Shown here: one piece after another, positions 34,075 through 45,141 of the stretch
Position numbering within the stretch: the stretch's first letter is position 1
Layout of the letters: the number at the start of each line of letters is the position of its first letter
Assembly: GCA_038373885.1 (NCBI GenBank)
Contig: JAWZYV010015826.1
Location: 54,111 to 118,110 of the forward strand
Length of the DNA stretch: 64,000 nt
DNA from: Cheiracanthium punctorium
Lineage: Eukaryota > Arthropoda > Arachnida > Araneae > Cheiracanthiidae
Direction: 5' to 3'
Notes under the pieces: generated by a model
Databases searched by the model: none
What the model was told of the DNA's origin: nothing
Seen by the model: the letters and a program-made list of their open reading frames with translations, nothing else
Translations under genes and position numbers: made by a program

Positions 34075-34484
34075 TTAACCCTTTGAGGAGCAACCCTTTC
34101 CCAATGCCTTTTTTTGGACGCAGCCAGCTGCGTCAAAAAAAAGGATCTCTAGATCTGTGGCACGCGATGAACGTTTCGATCATCCGCCATTTTGCTGGTA
34201 GTTAAGTCGAGCGACGGCAGCGGCCGCCCTTTTTTTCAGGATTGGGCAATCTATCCAGCTGTTTTCTCATTCTTCCATTTTTCAGAAGATGTCAGTGCTG
34301 TTAAAAAGGATCGTGACGATTTTTTTACGGGAAATGACGTGCTAAAAAGGTAAAGGATTCTCGTGGAGCTGTGCCACCCGCAACTATTTTTATAGAAATC
34401 AAATTTATTCTTCGTGACTGGCAACAGTCAAAACGTCAGAGTTGGGTGTTCCCAGAGCGAGAACACTGCGCGTTAAAGGGTTAA
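34075..34484 (+). mobile_element. Hairpin MITE with left arm lost
   Basis: TTAACCCTTTGAGGAGCAAC on the left jumps directly to the apex (GGACGCAGCCAGCTGCGTC), then one arm and the usual tail to GCGTTAAAGGGTTAA. It is inserted in copy 1 of the 1-kb repeat; the corresponding place in copy 2 (near 39000) is unoccupied. Confidence 0.88.
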
Positions 34485-34600
34485 TACATTCAACATCCAT
34501 GAAGTACAATACATGGTATATGTAGAATTACTAAATATAGATCGATTTTTTTTTTACGCATTTGGCAAATCGAGGAAATTTTGACAGTATTTGCAAACTG

Positions 34601-35095
34601 TTTTGAGTGGTCCTGTAAAACAACTATTTATGCGGTATACATGAATTCAGTAGAAAAAATCTTCAAAATCGGCTCAATAGTTACAGACAGAGATATCCTT
34701 ATCGCGTAGCGTATTAGAATTATCTTGAATATCCCTGTGAAAGAAATATTTATGCTATATGCATAAAAGGCAGCCTATAATTCATAGGAATAGGACAGCT
34801 TTCTATTAGCGAGAGAATTTTTAGAATCGCGGTTCAGTAGTTACAGAGATACCAGTAGAGCGTAATGTATTAGAATTCTCTTGAATATCCCTGTAAAAGA
34901 AATATTTACGCTATATGCATAAAATGTAGCCTATAATACTTAGTAATACTGCAGCTTTCTATTAGTGAGAGAATATTTAGAATCGGTTCAGTAGTTACAG
35001 AGATACCCGTAGAGCGCAATGTATTAGAATTATTTTGAGTGTCTCTGTGAAAGAACTATGTATGCTACATGCATGAAAGGTTGCCTATATGTTAA
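34601..35095. repeat. Tandem repeat, about 155 bp, three to four units
   Basis: Units near 34601, 34724, 34880 and 35033 share CTTGAATATCCCTGT, GAAAGAAATATTTATGCTAT, GCAGCTTTCTATTAG-like and TTCAGTAGTTACAGAGATAC blocks. Confidence 0.88.
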
Positions 35096-35133
35096 TCGAG
35101 GAAATATGTTAATGTTGCCTATATGTTAACTAT

Positions 35134-35233
35134 CTTCATTCCGAATTTTAAACAAACCCGTTTAGCCGTTTTTGCATGACTGAGTAACAAAAATCCCAAC
35201 ACATAAATATACACATTTATAATATTAGTAGTA
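35134..35233 (+). mobile_element. 3' tail of a non-LTR retrotransposon (RTE-like)
   Basis: TTCATTCCGAATTTTAAAC, CCCGTTTAGCCGTTTTTGCA, GACTGAGTAACAAA and ATTTATAATATTAGTAG appear in the order I know from 3' ends of RTE-type LINEs and their SINEs in arthropods. The tandem repeat just upstream also has the GGTTCAGTAGTTACAGAGAT wording common in such tails. No reverse transcriptase is present, so it is 5'-truncated. Confidence 0.55.
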
Positions 35234-35589
35234 TTATGAACTTTAAAAAATACATGTAGAATTAATGCTTTCGTATTCTTTTTAATTTGGCGTAAAACGA
35301 AGTAATTTCCATGCCATTTCACGTTTTTCAAATGCACGCGATTCCTCATTGTAAAAATAGCATTTCCCCTGGTTCAAAAGCATAAATCATTTTAAGCGGG
35401 CGAAACTCGCCAAGAATGGCAACCTTAAAGCGCATTTGAATTAATAATTAAAACAGTGATTAAAATTTTAACATTCTGAGTTTCAGGTGCACATTATCGA
35501 ACTTGTAAGCTTATGAGCTGTGAGTGCTGTAGATTCCTCTGAAAATCGCGCAGATACAGATTTACAAACATTCACTTTTATTATTATAG

Positions 35590-35700
35590 AAGTTATACGA
35601 CGAGGGGTGGAAAGAGATTGAATGCTTTTCACAGGATTGAAACTTACACTTGGTTTTGATATCTTCTCCATATTAGTACCGCAACTAGGGTTTACAGTAC
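35590..35700. repeat. Third, short copy of the 1-kb repeat's right end
   Basis: TATACGACG, GAAAGAGATTGAATGCTTTT and CGCAACTAGGGTTTACA match the right ends of copies 1 and 2. Confidence 0.7.
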
Positions 35701-37383
35701 CCGGGGGGAAACATTAATTTTCTTTTCCCCCTAAGCGCGGTGCCGGTCAAACCTTAATTTTGGCACCCTTTTCTCTGGAACCTTTATTGATTTTTTCATA
35801 TCACCTTTTTTCTCTTCTTTTTGCAGCCACTAGGGACCAAAGTCCCTAGACTCGCTACGCTCGCTTTTCGAATGTGGCATTCGGCCACTAACAAGGCTTA
35901 TTCGTAAGAAAGGCATAATTTCACCAAACAAAACCAAAAAGTTGGATCAGATAAAAGAGCTACACATTGCTTGGTTCTTGTATGTTCCTTGGAACATAAA
36001 AATTTAAATTTCAGACTATTTTTAATTATGTGAAACCCGTGGAACACCTTGCATATTAGCCAATTATGGCGATTTTTCATAATTTGGCGACTTGCTTATA
36101 CGTATAGTTAATAATTAGCTCTAAGATGACAGTACTTCATATGTTTTCTTTGATAAAAACTTCGGAACAGCTAGGATAGCTTGCCCCCAATGGCGACTTT
36201 TCGTTATTTGGCGATTGACACATGTTCACAACCTATAATTACTGCTCATTTAAGGTTCACGGAAAACCGTTATCCATATTTTCATATACATAGTTCTTTG
36301 CTGATTGGCGTATTTAGCACCCCGAATTATATCATCTCGCCGCGCTGGCAAATATGCAAAGTGTACTATAACTGTTATAATGGCATAGTTAACGCCACTA
36401 AATATTTCTACTGGTAGTAAATACTCCAGCTGGACCGAACCGGCTTTTAAATAATCTGCATTTTAATTATTTTTCATTTTCAAGATATTGGGTTCTAACA
36501 TTTTTGAATTCGCGGTTTAGATTTACCCTGCTTGGAAAGAAATCATTTTGCCAGATCGTACCTAATGCCAAGATGGCGCTTTTAAAATCAGTTACAATTA
36601 GTGATTCTGTTTTGGAAAAACGAATAATCGCTTATTCAAAACTCCTGTTGTCTAAGTAAGTGAACTTACTATTTGAAATTTTCAACTTGTGTAAAACACT
36701 TTTGAGTTATTTATTTCATATACTTTTTAATTTGGCGGGAAATGGGGTGTCATTCTACTTCATGTTTGTCAATTTCACGCGATTCTAAATACTTGGAATT
36801 TCTTTGTTGCAAAGGAATGAATGATTTTATTCCAAATCTGGCAAACACTATGTTTTGTTTTTTTAGTTTTTTATTAGTATCTTCTAAAAAAATTCGATTT
36901 TCGAAATTCGAGTCAGCTTATCAGGTTCCTCGGAATTTTCCAAATCCGCAGACACGTTTCTCGAAATTGAAATCCCCATGGTTTAGGAGAAGATAGTCGA
37001 ACAAGCTCTTGACAGCGGCCGTTACTTTTTTTTAGAATAGAGAGAAACTGCACGGAATACTGTTGTTAGCGCTTATAGTATACTTATTTTATTTAGCTTG
37101 AAATGGATCAATATCTCTAAACTGCAATAGATCGTCATGTATAGTAGAGTCTCGATTGTTCGAGTTTCTCTTGAATCCCCAAGTTAGCGACAAATTCAGT
37201 TTAGCTGCCAATAATGACCAACAAATATAATACACGTGGAAAAATTATTTACAAAATTCAGATACCTGGCGCACCCGTAAGCCACCTTCAGAAATTCCCC
37301 TTCCAAAGAAAATGGGAGTGTTCTTCATATACATGCCAGACTGGAGTGGGGACCCATACCTATGGGCAGAGAGGAGCCATGCC
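35701..37383. other. No gene recognised
   Basis: It is AT-rich with scattered TTTGGCGATT words near 36065 and 36190. TAGTAGAGTCTCGATTGTTC near 37144 resembles a pogo-type end without a partner. The 78- and 84-codon frames here show no motifs. Confidence 0.45.
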
Positions 37384-37770
37384 TAGTGATGGGCATGAAG
37401 GAATGAAATTAATCGATTAATCGATTAATCGATCATTAAAACCATTCGAATCAATCGATTTTGAAAGATTCATTCGAACGCCTAGCACATAACGTTTGAA
37501 TAGCATCGGTGAAACGATTAATCGTGAATACAACTCGAATAGTGAAACGAGTAATCGCGAATTGAATTCGAATATTTAAAAGATTAATCGCGATTAATCG
37601 TGAATGCAATTCGAATTGCAAAATCGCGATTAATCGCGAATACTATTCGAATCTCCTCTAAGATTCGAATAGTGGAATCACGATTATTCACTATGTTCGT
37701 TTAGTCGATTATTGGCAATAATCGAAATCGATTAATCGATTATGGAAATCATTTGAATGGCACATCACTA
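37384..37770. mobile_element. hAT-type MITE built of ATTAATCGATT words
   Basis: The ends are TAGTGATGGGCATGAA and, from the right, TAGTGATGTGCCATTC. The flanks GCCATGCC and GTTATGCC agree at six of eight positions. The interior is packed with self-complementary words ATTAATCGATTAATCG, CGATTAATCGCGA and ATTCGAAT, so it can pair with itself in many registers. Confidence 0.8.
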
Positions 37771-37935
37771 GTTATGCCCCCCCCGCAATCTATCAGGAAA
37801 AATCTGTATTATTTAATAATTTACGTTACGTATTAATATTATAATAATTTACGTTCCAGTATTACGTAGATGTAGCTGAGCACTGACGTATAGCATCTTT
37901 CTAGGGGACAGGAACCCTGTCTTGCCCCATCTGCC
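37771..37935. other. Short spacer, possible hAT-A scar
   Basis: GTCTTGCCCCATCTGCCCAT resembles a shortened right end of hAT family A joined to the 1-kb repeat, as in copy 1 at 33036. Confidence 0.3.
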
Positions 37936-39005
37936 CATCAGTACAGTCCATCAGTAGGACGTAATTGGGCAATATTTATGTAACGGAGTCTTTAAGTCCC
38001 TGCAGTTTAATCCTTGATTTACTTTGTAATATGTAGTTTAATATTTAAATATATACACATAAAAACATCATTTAGCATTATGTGTTTCTAATGAATAAAA
38101 ACATACAATGAAAGAAGTGTTAAAATTATTTTCCATGTAAAAGTAATTTCATACAAAAACGATTTATAGATCCCTCATAAAGTAATAAATATTTCTAAAA
38201 ATTTAAATTTTCCAGATGTTTTTGTTTTAAGTATCACTTTTTTAACTCTGTTTTTGATCACTAAAAAGCACTGAAAACTTTAACTAATTATTTTTACTTT
38301 GTTCCCTTTTTTAAAAAAATGAGCAGTTTCACATATACTTTTTCAAATATCTTCAAAGATAATTTTCTTTTTGAGTTTTTTGAGTTTCTTTCCTGTGAGA
38401 AACTTAAAAACTCAAAAAAGTAAAGAAAGTGTTATCTTTTCACTTGAAATAGAGGAAAAACATCAATTACTTTTTCTTTAACCTGAAAAAAAAAATGTCA
38501 CGAAAAAATGCGAATTCATAAAAATTTCTTTTTTTATGCATATTTTGCATCTGTATTCGGAATTCAATACGCATTATGTAAAAATATCTAAATCCATATA
38601 TTCATAACGATTTTCAGAATAAAACCGTCTAAGACTGAAATCTACGCAAAGAATACAAAGAAAGAAGAAATAAAAAAGATGAAACTTGTAACCGCGGATA
38701 TCCATTTTAGGTACATTTTATTCACATTCTGATTTTAGATTTTAAAGCTACATTTCAGTTCTTATTGCGTTTTTTTTTTTCTGTTTTGGGTTGCCATAAC
38801 GACAGAAGAATTGGGGTTGTTTCGTAAAGAAGGATATCTTCTTCGACCATTGTTATCAGTTAAAACATTTCAATTTCTTATTTCCAATGTTATACGACGG
38901 TGAAAAGGAAAGAGATAGCATACTTTTTATAGAACTGAAGTTTAAATTTCGTTCTGACATAGATACATTCTCTACATCAGTGGCGCAGTACTAGGGTTTA
39001 CAACA
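37936..39005. repeat. Diverged 1-kb repeat, copy 2
   Basis: It is the partner of 33036-34074, starting CCCATCAGTACAGTCCATCA and ending near CTAGGGTTTACAACATCC without the MITE. Confidence 0.85.
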
Positions 39006-39774
39006 TCCAACATTCTTAAGGGAGCTGTTTAGGGGTCTGGACACCTTTCTTAGTCTATGCGAAACCGAAAAATTTGGCAGCATATCTACCTGTTGTATCT
39101 GTGAATCGAAATCAGTATAAGGTAATAATAATTTTTTTTTTTAATTTCACGTAAATTTTGAAAATTTTAGAATAATTTTAAAAATTTATATTAATTTTGT
39201 GAATTCTATAATTTAATTGAACAATGAAGAAAACTTACTACAAAGAAGATTAGGAATTTGTAATGCAATTGGCATTTTTTACAAATTATTTATTTTAAAA
39301 TTGACTTTCAATACAATTTTATGCTAAGAATGGACGCACCTCATAGCGCGCCCCTAAGCACGCCCTCGGGGCTCTGCAGTTGAGGCCCTGCAAACTCTAG
39401 AACAACCATTTCAGCTTTCTAATTCTTTGTACGAAGTGAAGTGAGTGCTGTAATCACGAAAATTTGTAGTACTATGATTTCGACAAAAAAAGATCCATTT
39501 TGATCAGTCCTATAAATTTACTTCGACAACTTTCTGCTTGACTTCGCAACGTGCGTATGTATCAGGTATAAGTCGCGGCAGCGACGGCAAATGCCGTGAG
39601 ATTAGCCCTAACACCAGCGGAGATCAACAGTTCTCCTGGCAAGTTAAGCTGCGAGTATTTAAAACTTAATTATAGTACTTGAGTGTTGGGTTTTTTTTGT
39701 TTTCTGACTCAGATGCATTTGAAGATTGCATATGAAACTGCAGAATGCTTGCAAGAAAAGGGAAGTTTTTTGTC

Positions 39775-39802
39775 TTTGTTGTTGTTGTTGTTGTTGTTGT
39801 TC
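39775..39802. repeat. (TTG)n microsatellite
   Basis: Nine TTG triplets lie in a row. Confidence 0.9.
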
Positions 39803-39987
39803 TTATCATTACATTATTAATTCATATTTCTAATGTCAAACAAAAAAACTGCGACTGCAATATACAACTATTAACGACAATTTCAGATTTTGCCGTGAGG
39901 TGAATACTTTTTACTGCCAGCTTTATAAAAGCTCACAGTATTTTTCGCTGTTGGCCTCAAAATCTTATTTTAAACGCTTTCAATATA

Positions 39988-40309
39988 CAGTAGACCCCCG
40001 TATAACACGGGTCCATACAACACGGATTCGTAGAACGCGGCGAAAAACATGCGATCAGGTTCCTATCACACATCAAATGTGACTCGTTTAGCATGCACGG
40101 CAAAATGAGACAGAAGATCTGATTTTATGACGCTTTACTTGCTGTAATTAATATAGCATTCGAGTGACAACACTCAACATTATTGTGTTTCTAAGGAGTG
40201 CAAACAAGTTTTGCAGCGATGATACCGCGCAATTCGCACTCCAGGTGGAGCATAGCTCAGGACTTGTACAACACAGAACGTATCTACCATGTTATAAGGG
40301 GGTCTACTG
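39988..40309. mobile_element. Tigger/pogo-type MITE
   Basis: The ends CAGTAGACCCCCGTATAACA and, from the right, CAGTAGACCCCCTTATAACA lie between TA dinucleotides. It is 322 bp and non-coding. CAGTRGACCCCC-type ends with TATAACRCGG inside are typical of pogo/Tigger derivatives. Confidence 0.9.
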
Positions 40310-40710
40310 TACTTATGCACTATCTAGTGTAACCAGCAATGAATGCATTTTGTCAAAATTATTGTGACGTGTAAACAGCATGTATTGTGACATCGTTCGT
40401 AACTCGCATAGCTCGAAAACGATTAGCCGCAGAATGTTATAATTTCGTATTTAGGACTGTTGCAACATCTTCTTCACCTCTCTTTTTGATTGAAATCGGC
40501 ACCTCTCTTTTGATTGAAATCGACTCGGTAATTTATTTGCAGGGTCGCCCGAAACACTTCGAATTCATTAATGTCTATGGACATCTTTAATGCATCGAAA
40601 GTCCATGGTCAATCGGTGTTTGGGCCATGATCAAACGCTCAAAAACTGTCACCATGCTTGGCAACTCTTGGCGATATATCGCCAAGTTTGACTCCAAAAA
40701 TAAGTTTCCG

Positions 40711-42385
40711 AACCTGAACCCACCTAGTGGTAAGTGCAAACTACAAGGGAAATTTATCGTCAACATACTCAGTACAAGCCGTCTTGTCTAAAAAAAAAAA
40801 TTATCGCCAAGTTTTAATGGACAAAAAATCGTTCATTATAAATAAAAAATCCTTATAAAAATCCTTCATTTATAAATAATTTAATATTTAAAACTATGAA
40901 AAAAAATCAATCACCTGTGAAATGATGCTCCAGAACCTTTTACAAATCTTGAATTGCATTCAAATGCAGAGCAGCTATGCATCATTTTTTCTTTAAAATG
41001 TAACAATGAAAACGGAAATGAGCGCTAGCCACAAATGCGCCATAGAAAACAAAGGAAAGTTGGATGCGCAAGAATGATGCGCATGAGATCTTGGCACAAG
41101 TCGGCTGCTGGGACAAGTGCCTCGAGTTAAGGTTGCCATACTTGTCTCTAACCTTATATCTTCTCTATGGGCTGCCAATCTGTTTATCACTTTTTAGATT
41201 TAGTGTTTCCATCACCTCTATAGCGCTACGCTCCACAGCTGAACAAGTAGATCAGATTCTAAAGTATCTGTTTGACAGTTCAGTGTCAACATTTTTCTCT
41301 TGCTTTCAGTGGTAAAATTGAAAATTCTGCGTTCTTTTAAGATGCTTCAAACATTTAAATGCTGCTTAACTGAACTGTTTTTATGATATAATGTTTGAAC
41401 TAAATGTTTTTAAGTTTGAACTCGATCTTTTAACTAAATGAACTAAAATGTTCCATGTGAAATTTGAGAATTGCCGTCTTCATTATCTATTACGAAGAGT
41501 AAATTAACTTATAAAACAATTCCTATCATCCTTCATTGCTACGGTGCGCGATATTGTTTAAATATGAAGTTAACAGATGTAAACAAGAGTCTAGGACCAT
41601 TAAAGAAGACTCTACGGCAATTATCAGAATGAGATAAAGGGATATCTTCATCAGATATTGCATGTATGAGTGGTTCACTTTATTGCTTCCTGCAATTTAG
41701 ATAGAATTATTAAGATACTCGTATTAATGTTACATTGGTTTTTTATGCCTTTGGGGAATACCTCATCACGGCTACGATAATAACAACTTTATTGTCAATG
41801 TTTTTCTTTAATGAGAACAATAAACAGTTAAGTATGCGCAATGAAGATAAAAAACAAACTCATATTTTTGTTTGTAATTACCGTATGGACTAAAATGAAG
41901 AAATCGATTTACATTTGCATAGGCACATTCTTTTATAGATTTGGAAAAAATTCCATAAATTGGAAAAACAAATTTAATTTTTTTTAAACTGAATGAATAA
42001 AAATATTTCATCTCAAAGAATATTTTTATTGCCGCTCTAAAAAGTAAGAAAAAAAAATTGAGATTCTCGTGAAATTAACTTTCAGCGAAAATTCTAAGCA
42101 TTTTTAAAGTATTCGAGGCTGTTTGAAGACAGATAATTAAAATTTTAATCAAACAGCTGTAAAATATTTTGAGTATTAACTGAAAGTGTCTTCTAGACAC
42201 TTTTACAATATCTTATTTTTTTATTTTCCCCGGTGGCAACGAATGTATACTATCAGTACAATTTTTCTTTAATAATTATTGTATTCTTTTGTAACTAAAA
42301 AAAATGCAGATTTATCATACATTATTTTTGGTACAAAGTCCATATTTGCTCAAAGCCTGTAATTTATATCAAAGTTCATTGTTTT
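40711..42385. other. No gene recognised
   Basis: It is mostly AT-rich. A GC-richer patch at 41010-41240 carries opposing short frames (40993-41190 minus, 41064-41315 plus) with no family signature. Confidence 0.45.
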
Positions 42386-42602
42386 GTGTTATGGCAACCT
42401 ACACGAGGGCATCTGTCTACGAAAGGGGTACCTTGGCAGGAGGACTTTTTGAGGAGCTCTAATGCGTATTCACGTTGCATGTGGAGAAAACCTACCCAAA
42501 CACCAGACCGTTTGATAGCCAGCCGAGCGGTGGGCTCGAACGCGCGACTTTCACAATTGAGCCGTCTACCATGTTCAGAGTCTTATCCACTCGGCCGTGG
42601 TT
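42386..42602 (-). mobile_element. tRNA-derived SINE
   Basis: Read on the minus strand it has an A-box-like ACGGCCGAGTGGATAAG (42598-42582) and a B-box-like GCGTTCGAGCCC (42543-42532), followed by a tail shared with 25820-26035. The acceptor stem does not pair, so this is a SINE head, not a tRNA gene. Confidence 0.8.
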
Positions 42603-42705
42603 CAGCCTATCAGAGTCCAGATTTGTCTGAAGAATATAGCAAGAGTTGGCACCAAGTGTGAGCTCAACTATTCTACTTTCTTTAGTTTCATTACTTCAAT
42701 TTACA

Positions 42706-43218
42706 TTAACCCTTTAACGTGCAGTGTTCCCACTCTGGGAACACCAAACTCTGACGTTTTGACAGTTGCCAGTCACGAAGAATAGATTTGATTTCTATAA
42801 AAATAGTTGCGGGTGACATAGCTCCACGAGAATCCTTTACTTTTTAAGCGCGTCATTTCCCTTAAAAAAATCGTCACGATTATTTTTAACAGCACTGACA
42901 TCTGCTGAAAAATGGAAAAATGCGAGAACAGCTGGATAGATTGCCCAATGCTGAAAAAAGGGCAGCCGTTGCCATCGCTCGACTTAACTACCAGCAAGAT
43001 GGCGGACGATGGAAACGTTCATCGCGTGCCACAGATCTAGAGACCCTTTTTTTGACGCAGCGGTCAGAACAGCCAGCTGTCGTCAAAAAAGGGTCTCTAG
43101 ATCTGTGGCACGCGATGAACGTTTCGATCGTCCGCCATCTTGCTGGTAGTTAAGTCGAGCGATGGCAACGGCTGCCCTTTTTTTCAGCATTGGGAAAGGG
43201 TTCCGCCACAAAGGGTTA
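42706..43218 (-). mobile_element. Hairpin MITE, full copy
   Basis: TTAACCCTTTAACGTGCAGT on the left and, from the right, CTAACCCTTTGTGGCGGAAC (one TTAA decayed to TTAG). The hairpin arms, about 42945-43050 and 43080-43193, are nearly perfect. The loop has GCGGTCAGAACAGCCAGCTG, a broken version of the apex palindrome seen in other copies. Confidence 0.9.
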
Positions 43219-43321
43219 GCAGGGTTTGTTTAGGGAGGGGGGGAAAGTTTATTCCAGCTGCGTCAAAAAAGGGTCTGCGTCAAAAGCATCTGCAAGAGCT
43301 GCGTCAAACAAGGGTCTAGAG
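43219..43321. repeat. Repeated scraps of the hairpin apex
   Basis: AGCTGCGTCAAAAAAGGGTC, GTCTGCGTCAAAAGCATCTG and AGCTGCGTCAAACAAGGGTC lie within 60 bp, followed by TAGAGACCC. These are apex fragments of the adjacent MITE, multiplied after insertion. Confidence 0.65.
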
Positions 43322-43537
43322 ACCCAGGAGGCCAAATCTCGGAAAATGACTGACGATGAGATTCCCCCAACCTCTAACACAGACCAAGTGAAAATATTGC
43401 CCAAACTAGGTGTTGTTCTTGATGGAACGGCACAATCCGATAAGTCAGCTGCTGGCATTGCACTACAGACTTTTGTACAGCCGTCTGCGCAAAAAGACGC
43501 TACAAATACTGAGGTGTGGAACTACCTGTATGTGTGA
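43322..43537 (+). other. Exon-like open segment, unknown
   Basis: It is the downstream part of a frame beginning at 43226 whose upstream third is MITE debris. From about 43325 the translation (EAKSRKMTDDEIPPTSNTD, then KLGVVLDGTAQSDKSAAG, ending in WNYLYV) is GC-richer than its surroundings and unlike any repeat in the window. CCCAG before GAGGCC and GAG before GTGTGG could be splice borders. I recognise no family. It may be an exon, an exon fragment carried here, or chance. Confidence 0.25.
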
Positions 43538-44289
43538 CTTGAGGTGTGAGTTGATGTGTTACTTGAGGTCTGGAATCAGAAGATGACAATATTTTGAGCT
43601 GAAATTCAGAGGCAATTTGTTCTAGTCAGTTTCGCTGCAATGAATCAGGCAATGTGGATTTCGGGAAAAAAGTTTTATTCGCTCCACTCTATTCTGGAAG
43701 AAGTTTTATTCGCTCCACTCTGTTCTGGAATACGCTTTTGCTATTTTCTAAGAGAAAAATTACTTTTTATAAATAGTGATTGCGTATTACCACAATGTCT
43801 GCAACTATGTACTTTGGTACAGATTGCTCGGGAACTCCCACATGACCCTTCTTCAAGAACCTCCATCAATGAAGCTAATCGAATCCATCAAAACCACCAC
43901 CTGCATTCATTTCTGCAGTACGCATCTCAACTTTTTGTATTAGAACTCGAGTAACCAGCTCAACCTCTCCAGGAAAAAAATCGGGTATATACTGTACTGC
44001 TTCTGTACAGGTCCTGATTATTGCACGGGAGCTTGCTCTGACTACAAATGTAGAAATAGGCCAAGTAATTGAGTTTAGATCTACACAAGTTACAAGGTAT
44101 TAGTTGCAGTCCTACTTTTATAAAGAAAGTCCTCATTGTAAGTCTCACAGTCCTCCTTCTTTAAAGAATGTCCTCATTGTAAGTCTCACAGTCCTCCTTT
44201 TTTTAATTTTCATATGGCAACCCTTGTCCCAATCCCAAATTGGTTGAACAGCCTTTCAAGACCGCCATTTCAAAATGTGAATTGAGTGG
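43538..44289. other. No gene recognised
   Basis: A 35-bp near-duplication (GTTTTATTCGCTCCACTCT, twice) lies at 43673-43732. The 104-codon frame at 43640-43954 spans it and has no motif. Confidence 0.4.
44108..44206. repeat. 41-bp tandem repeat, 2.5 units
   Basis: GTCCTCATTGTAAGTCTCAC and AGTCCTCCTT recur at 41-bp spacing. Confidence 0.9.
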
Positions 44290-45141
44290 TTTAGGAAGGA
44301 TCTTACTAATTGTTTTTTAGGGTTACCAGTTATTGTTTTTCGATGCTGCCCTATCTTTGTTCTAAAAAGCATTGCATTGAGGCAATTTCCCATTCCATCG
44401 TTTACATGTTCCTCCACTGATTTTCAGAGTCAGTAATTTCTACCAAAGCTGATCCCAAAAATCAAGAAAAAGAAGTTGCCGTTATTTATTAAACTCTTAG
44501 AGTAGGGGCGAGGTAGTGTTGCTCCCGCTTTCACCGAACATCTTTCGTTACCGTTCGAGTTCAAGTTTCGATAAAGCGATCTGCACATTTCTTCTATTTT
44601 AGATTGTAGCACAGTCCGGGATTTAAAATTTTAAAAAAAAGTAAAACTACTCAGACATAAATGATTGTATGCTATATATCCTGATCAAAGCGAAAACACA
44701 CGATAATAGTCATTAATAGTAAAAAATGTGTTTCGTGCTGAACTAAAAGTCTTTAAGAAGAAATTATCTTAACAGAATATACATATATACGAAGATTAAA
44801 TCATAATTCAAACAGAATTTATTTGTTTTGAAATAATGAAATTAATCAATTAAAATGCACGTTCGGCCACAACTTCTGAACTCACCACAATTCAGTAACA
44901 GAAAACTTTTAAATACAAAAAATAAAAATTCTGGTGGTTAAATTCAAAATGTACTGTTTCTATTGCTTAAGCAGTAGCACGTAATTACAAAGCAAGCAAG
45001 ACAAGCGGTTTTGCGGTGCTCTGAAATCGCGCAGTATTGATATTTCGATGGTCAAACTAACACATCCTTGTAAGGAGAATTATCGTTATAGAGGGAATCA
45101 GTAGTGGAACGAAATTAAATTTGTTCTTCATTTCCTATACA
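44290..45141. repeat. Diverged edge unit without Helitron
   Basis: It contains the long-unit block (GGTTACCAG, ATTGCATTGAGGCAATTT, CTCTTAGAGTAGGGG) and then TCTTAACAGAATATACATAT where the other long units carry the Helitron. It is clearly more diverged than the inner units, as expected for the boundary of an array. Confidence 0.8.

Larger units (their letters stand above)
39420..40710. repeat. Second copy of the TTGGCGATAT repeat family
   Basis: 39420-39560 matches about 29020-29170 (GAAGTGAAGTGAGTGCTGTA-like, ATCACGAAAATTT, AAATTTACTT). 40390-40710 matches about 29960-30300 (GCAGAATGTTATAATTT, ATCGACTCGGTAATTTATTT, TTGGCGATATATCGCCAAG). It is interrupted by the pogo-type MITE and a (TTG)n run. 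Confidence 0.65.

Noticed and set aside
40993..41315. Overlapping frames in a GC-richer patch
   Set aside because: Opposite strands, no start or splice context and no recognised residues.
42530..42602. Possible minus-strand tRNA
   Set aside because: Same reason: box-like motifs without a cloverleaf, and a related degenerate copy at 25820-26035.
23409..43153. Recurring peptide ending LWHAMNVSIVRHLAGS in frames at 23409-23639, 33909-34205 and 42920-43153
   Set aside because: All are translations of the same arm of the non-coding hairpin MITE; the upstream parts differ and are unrelated.
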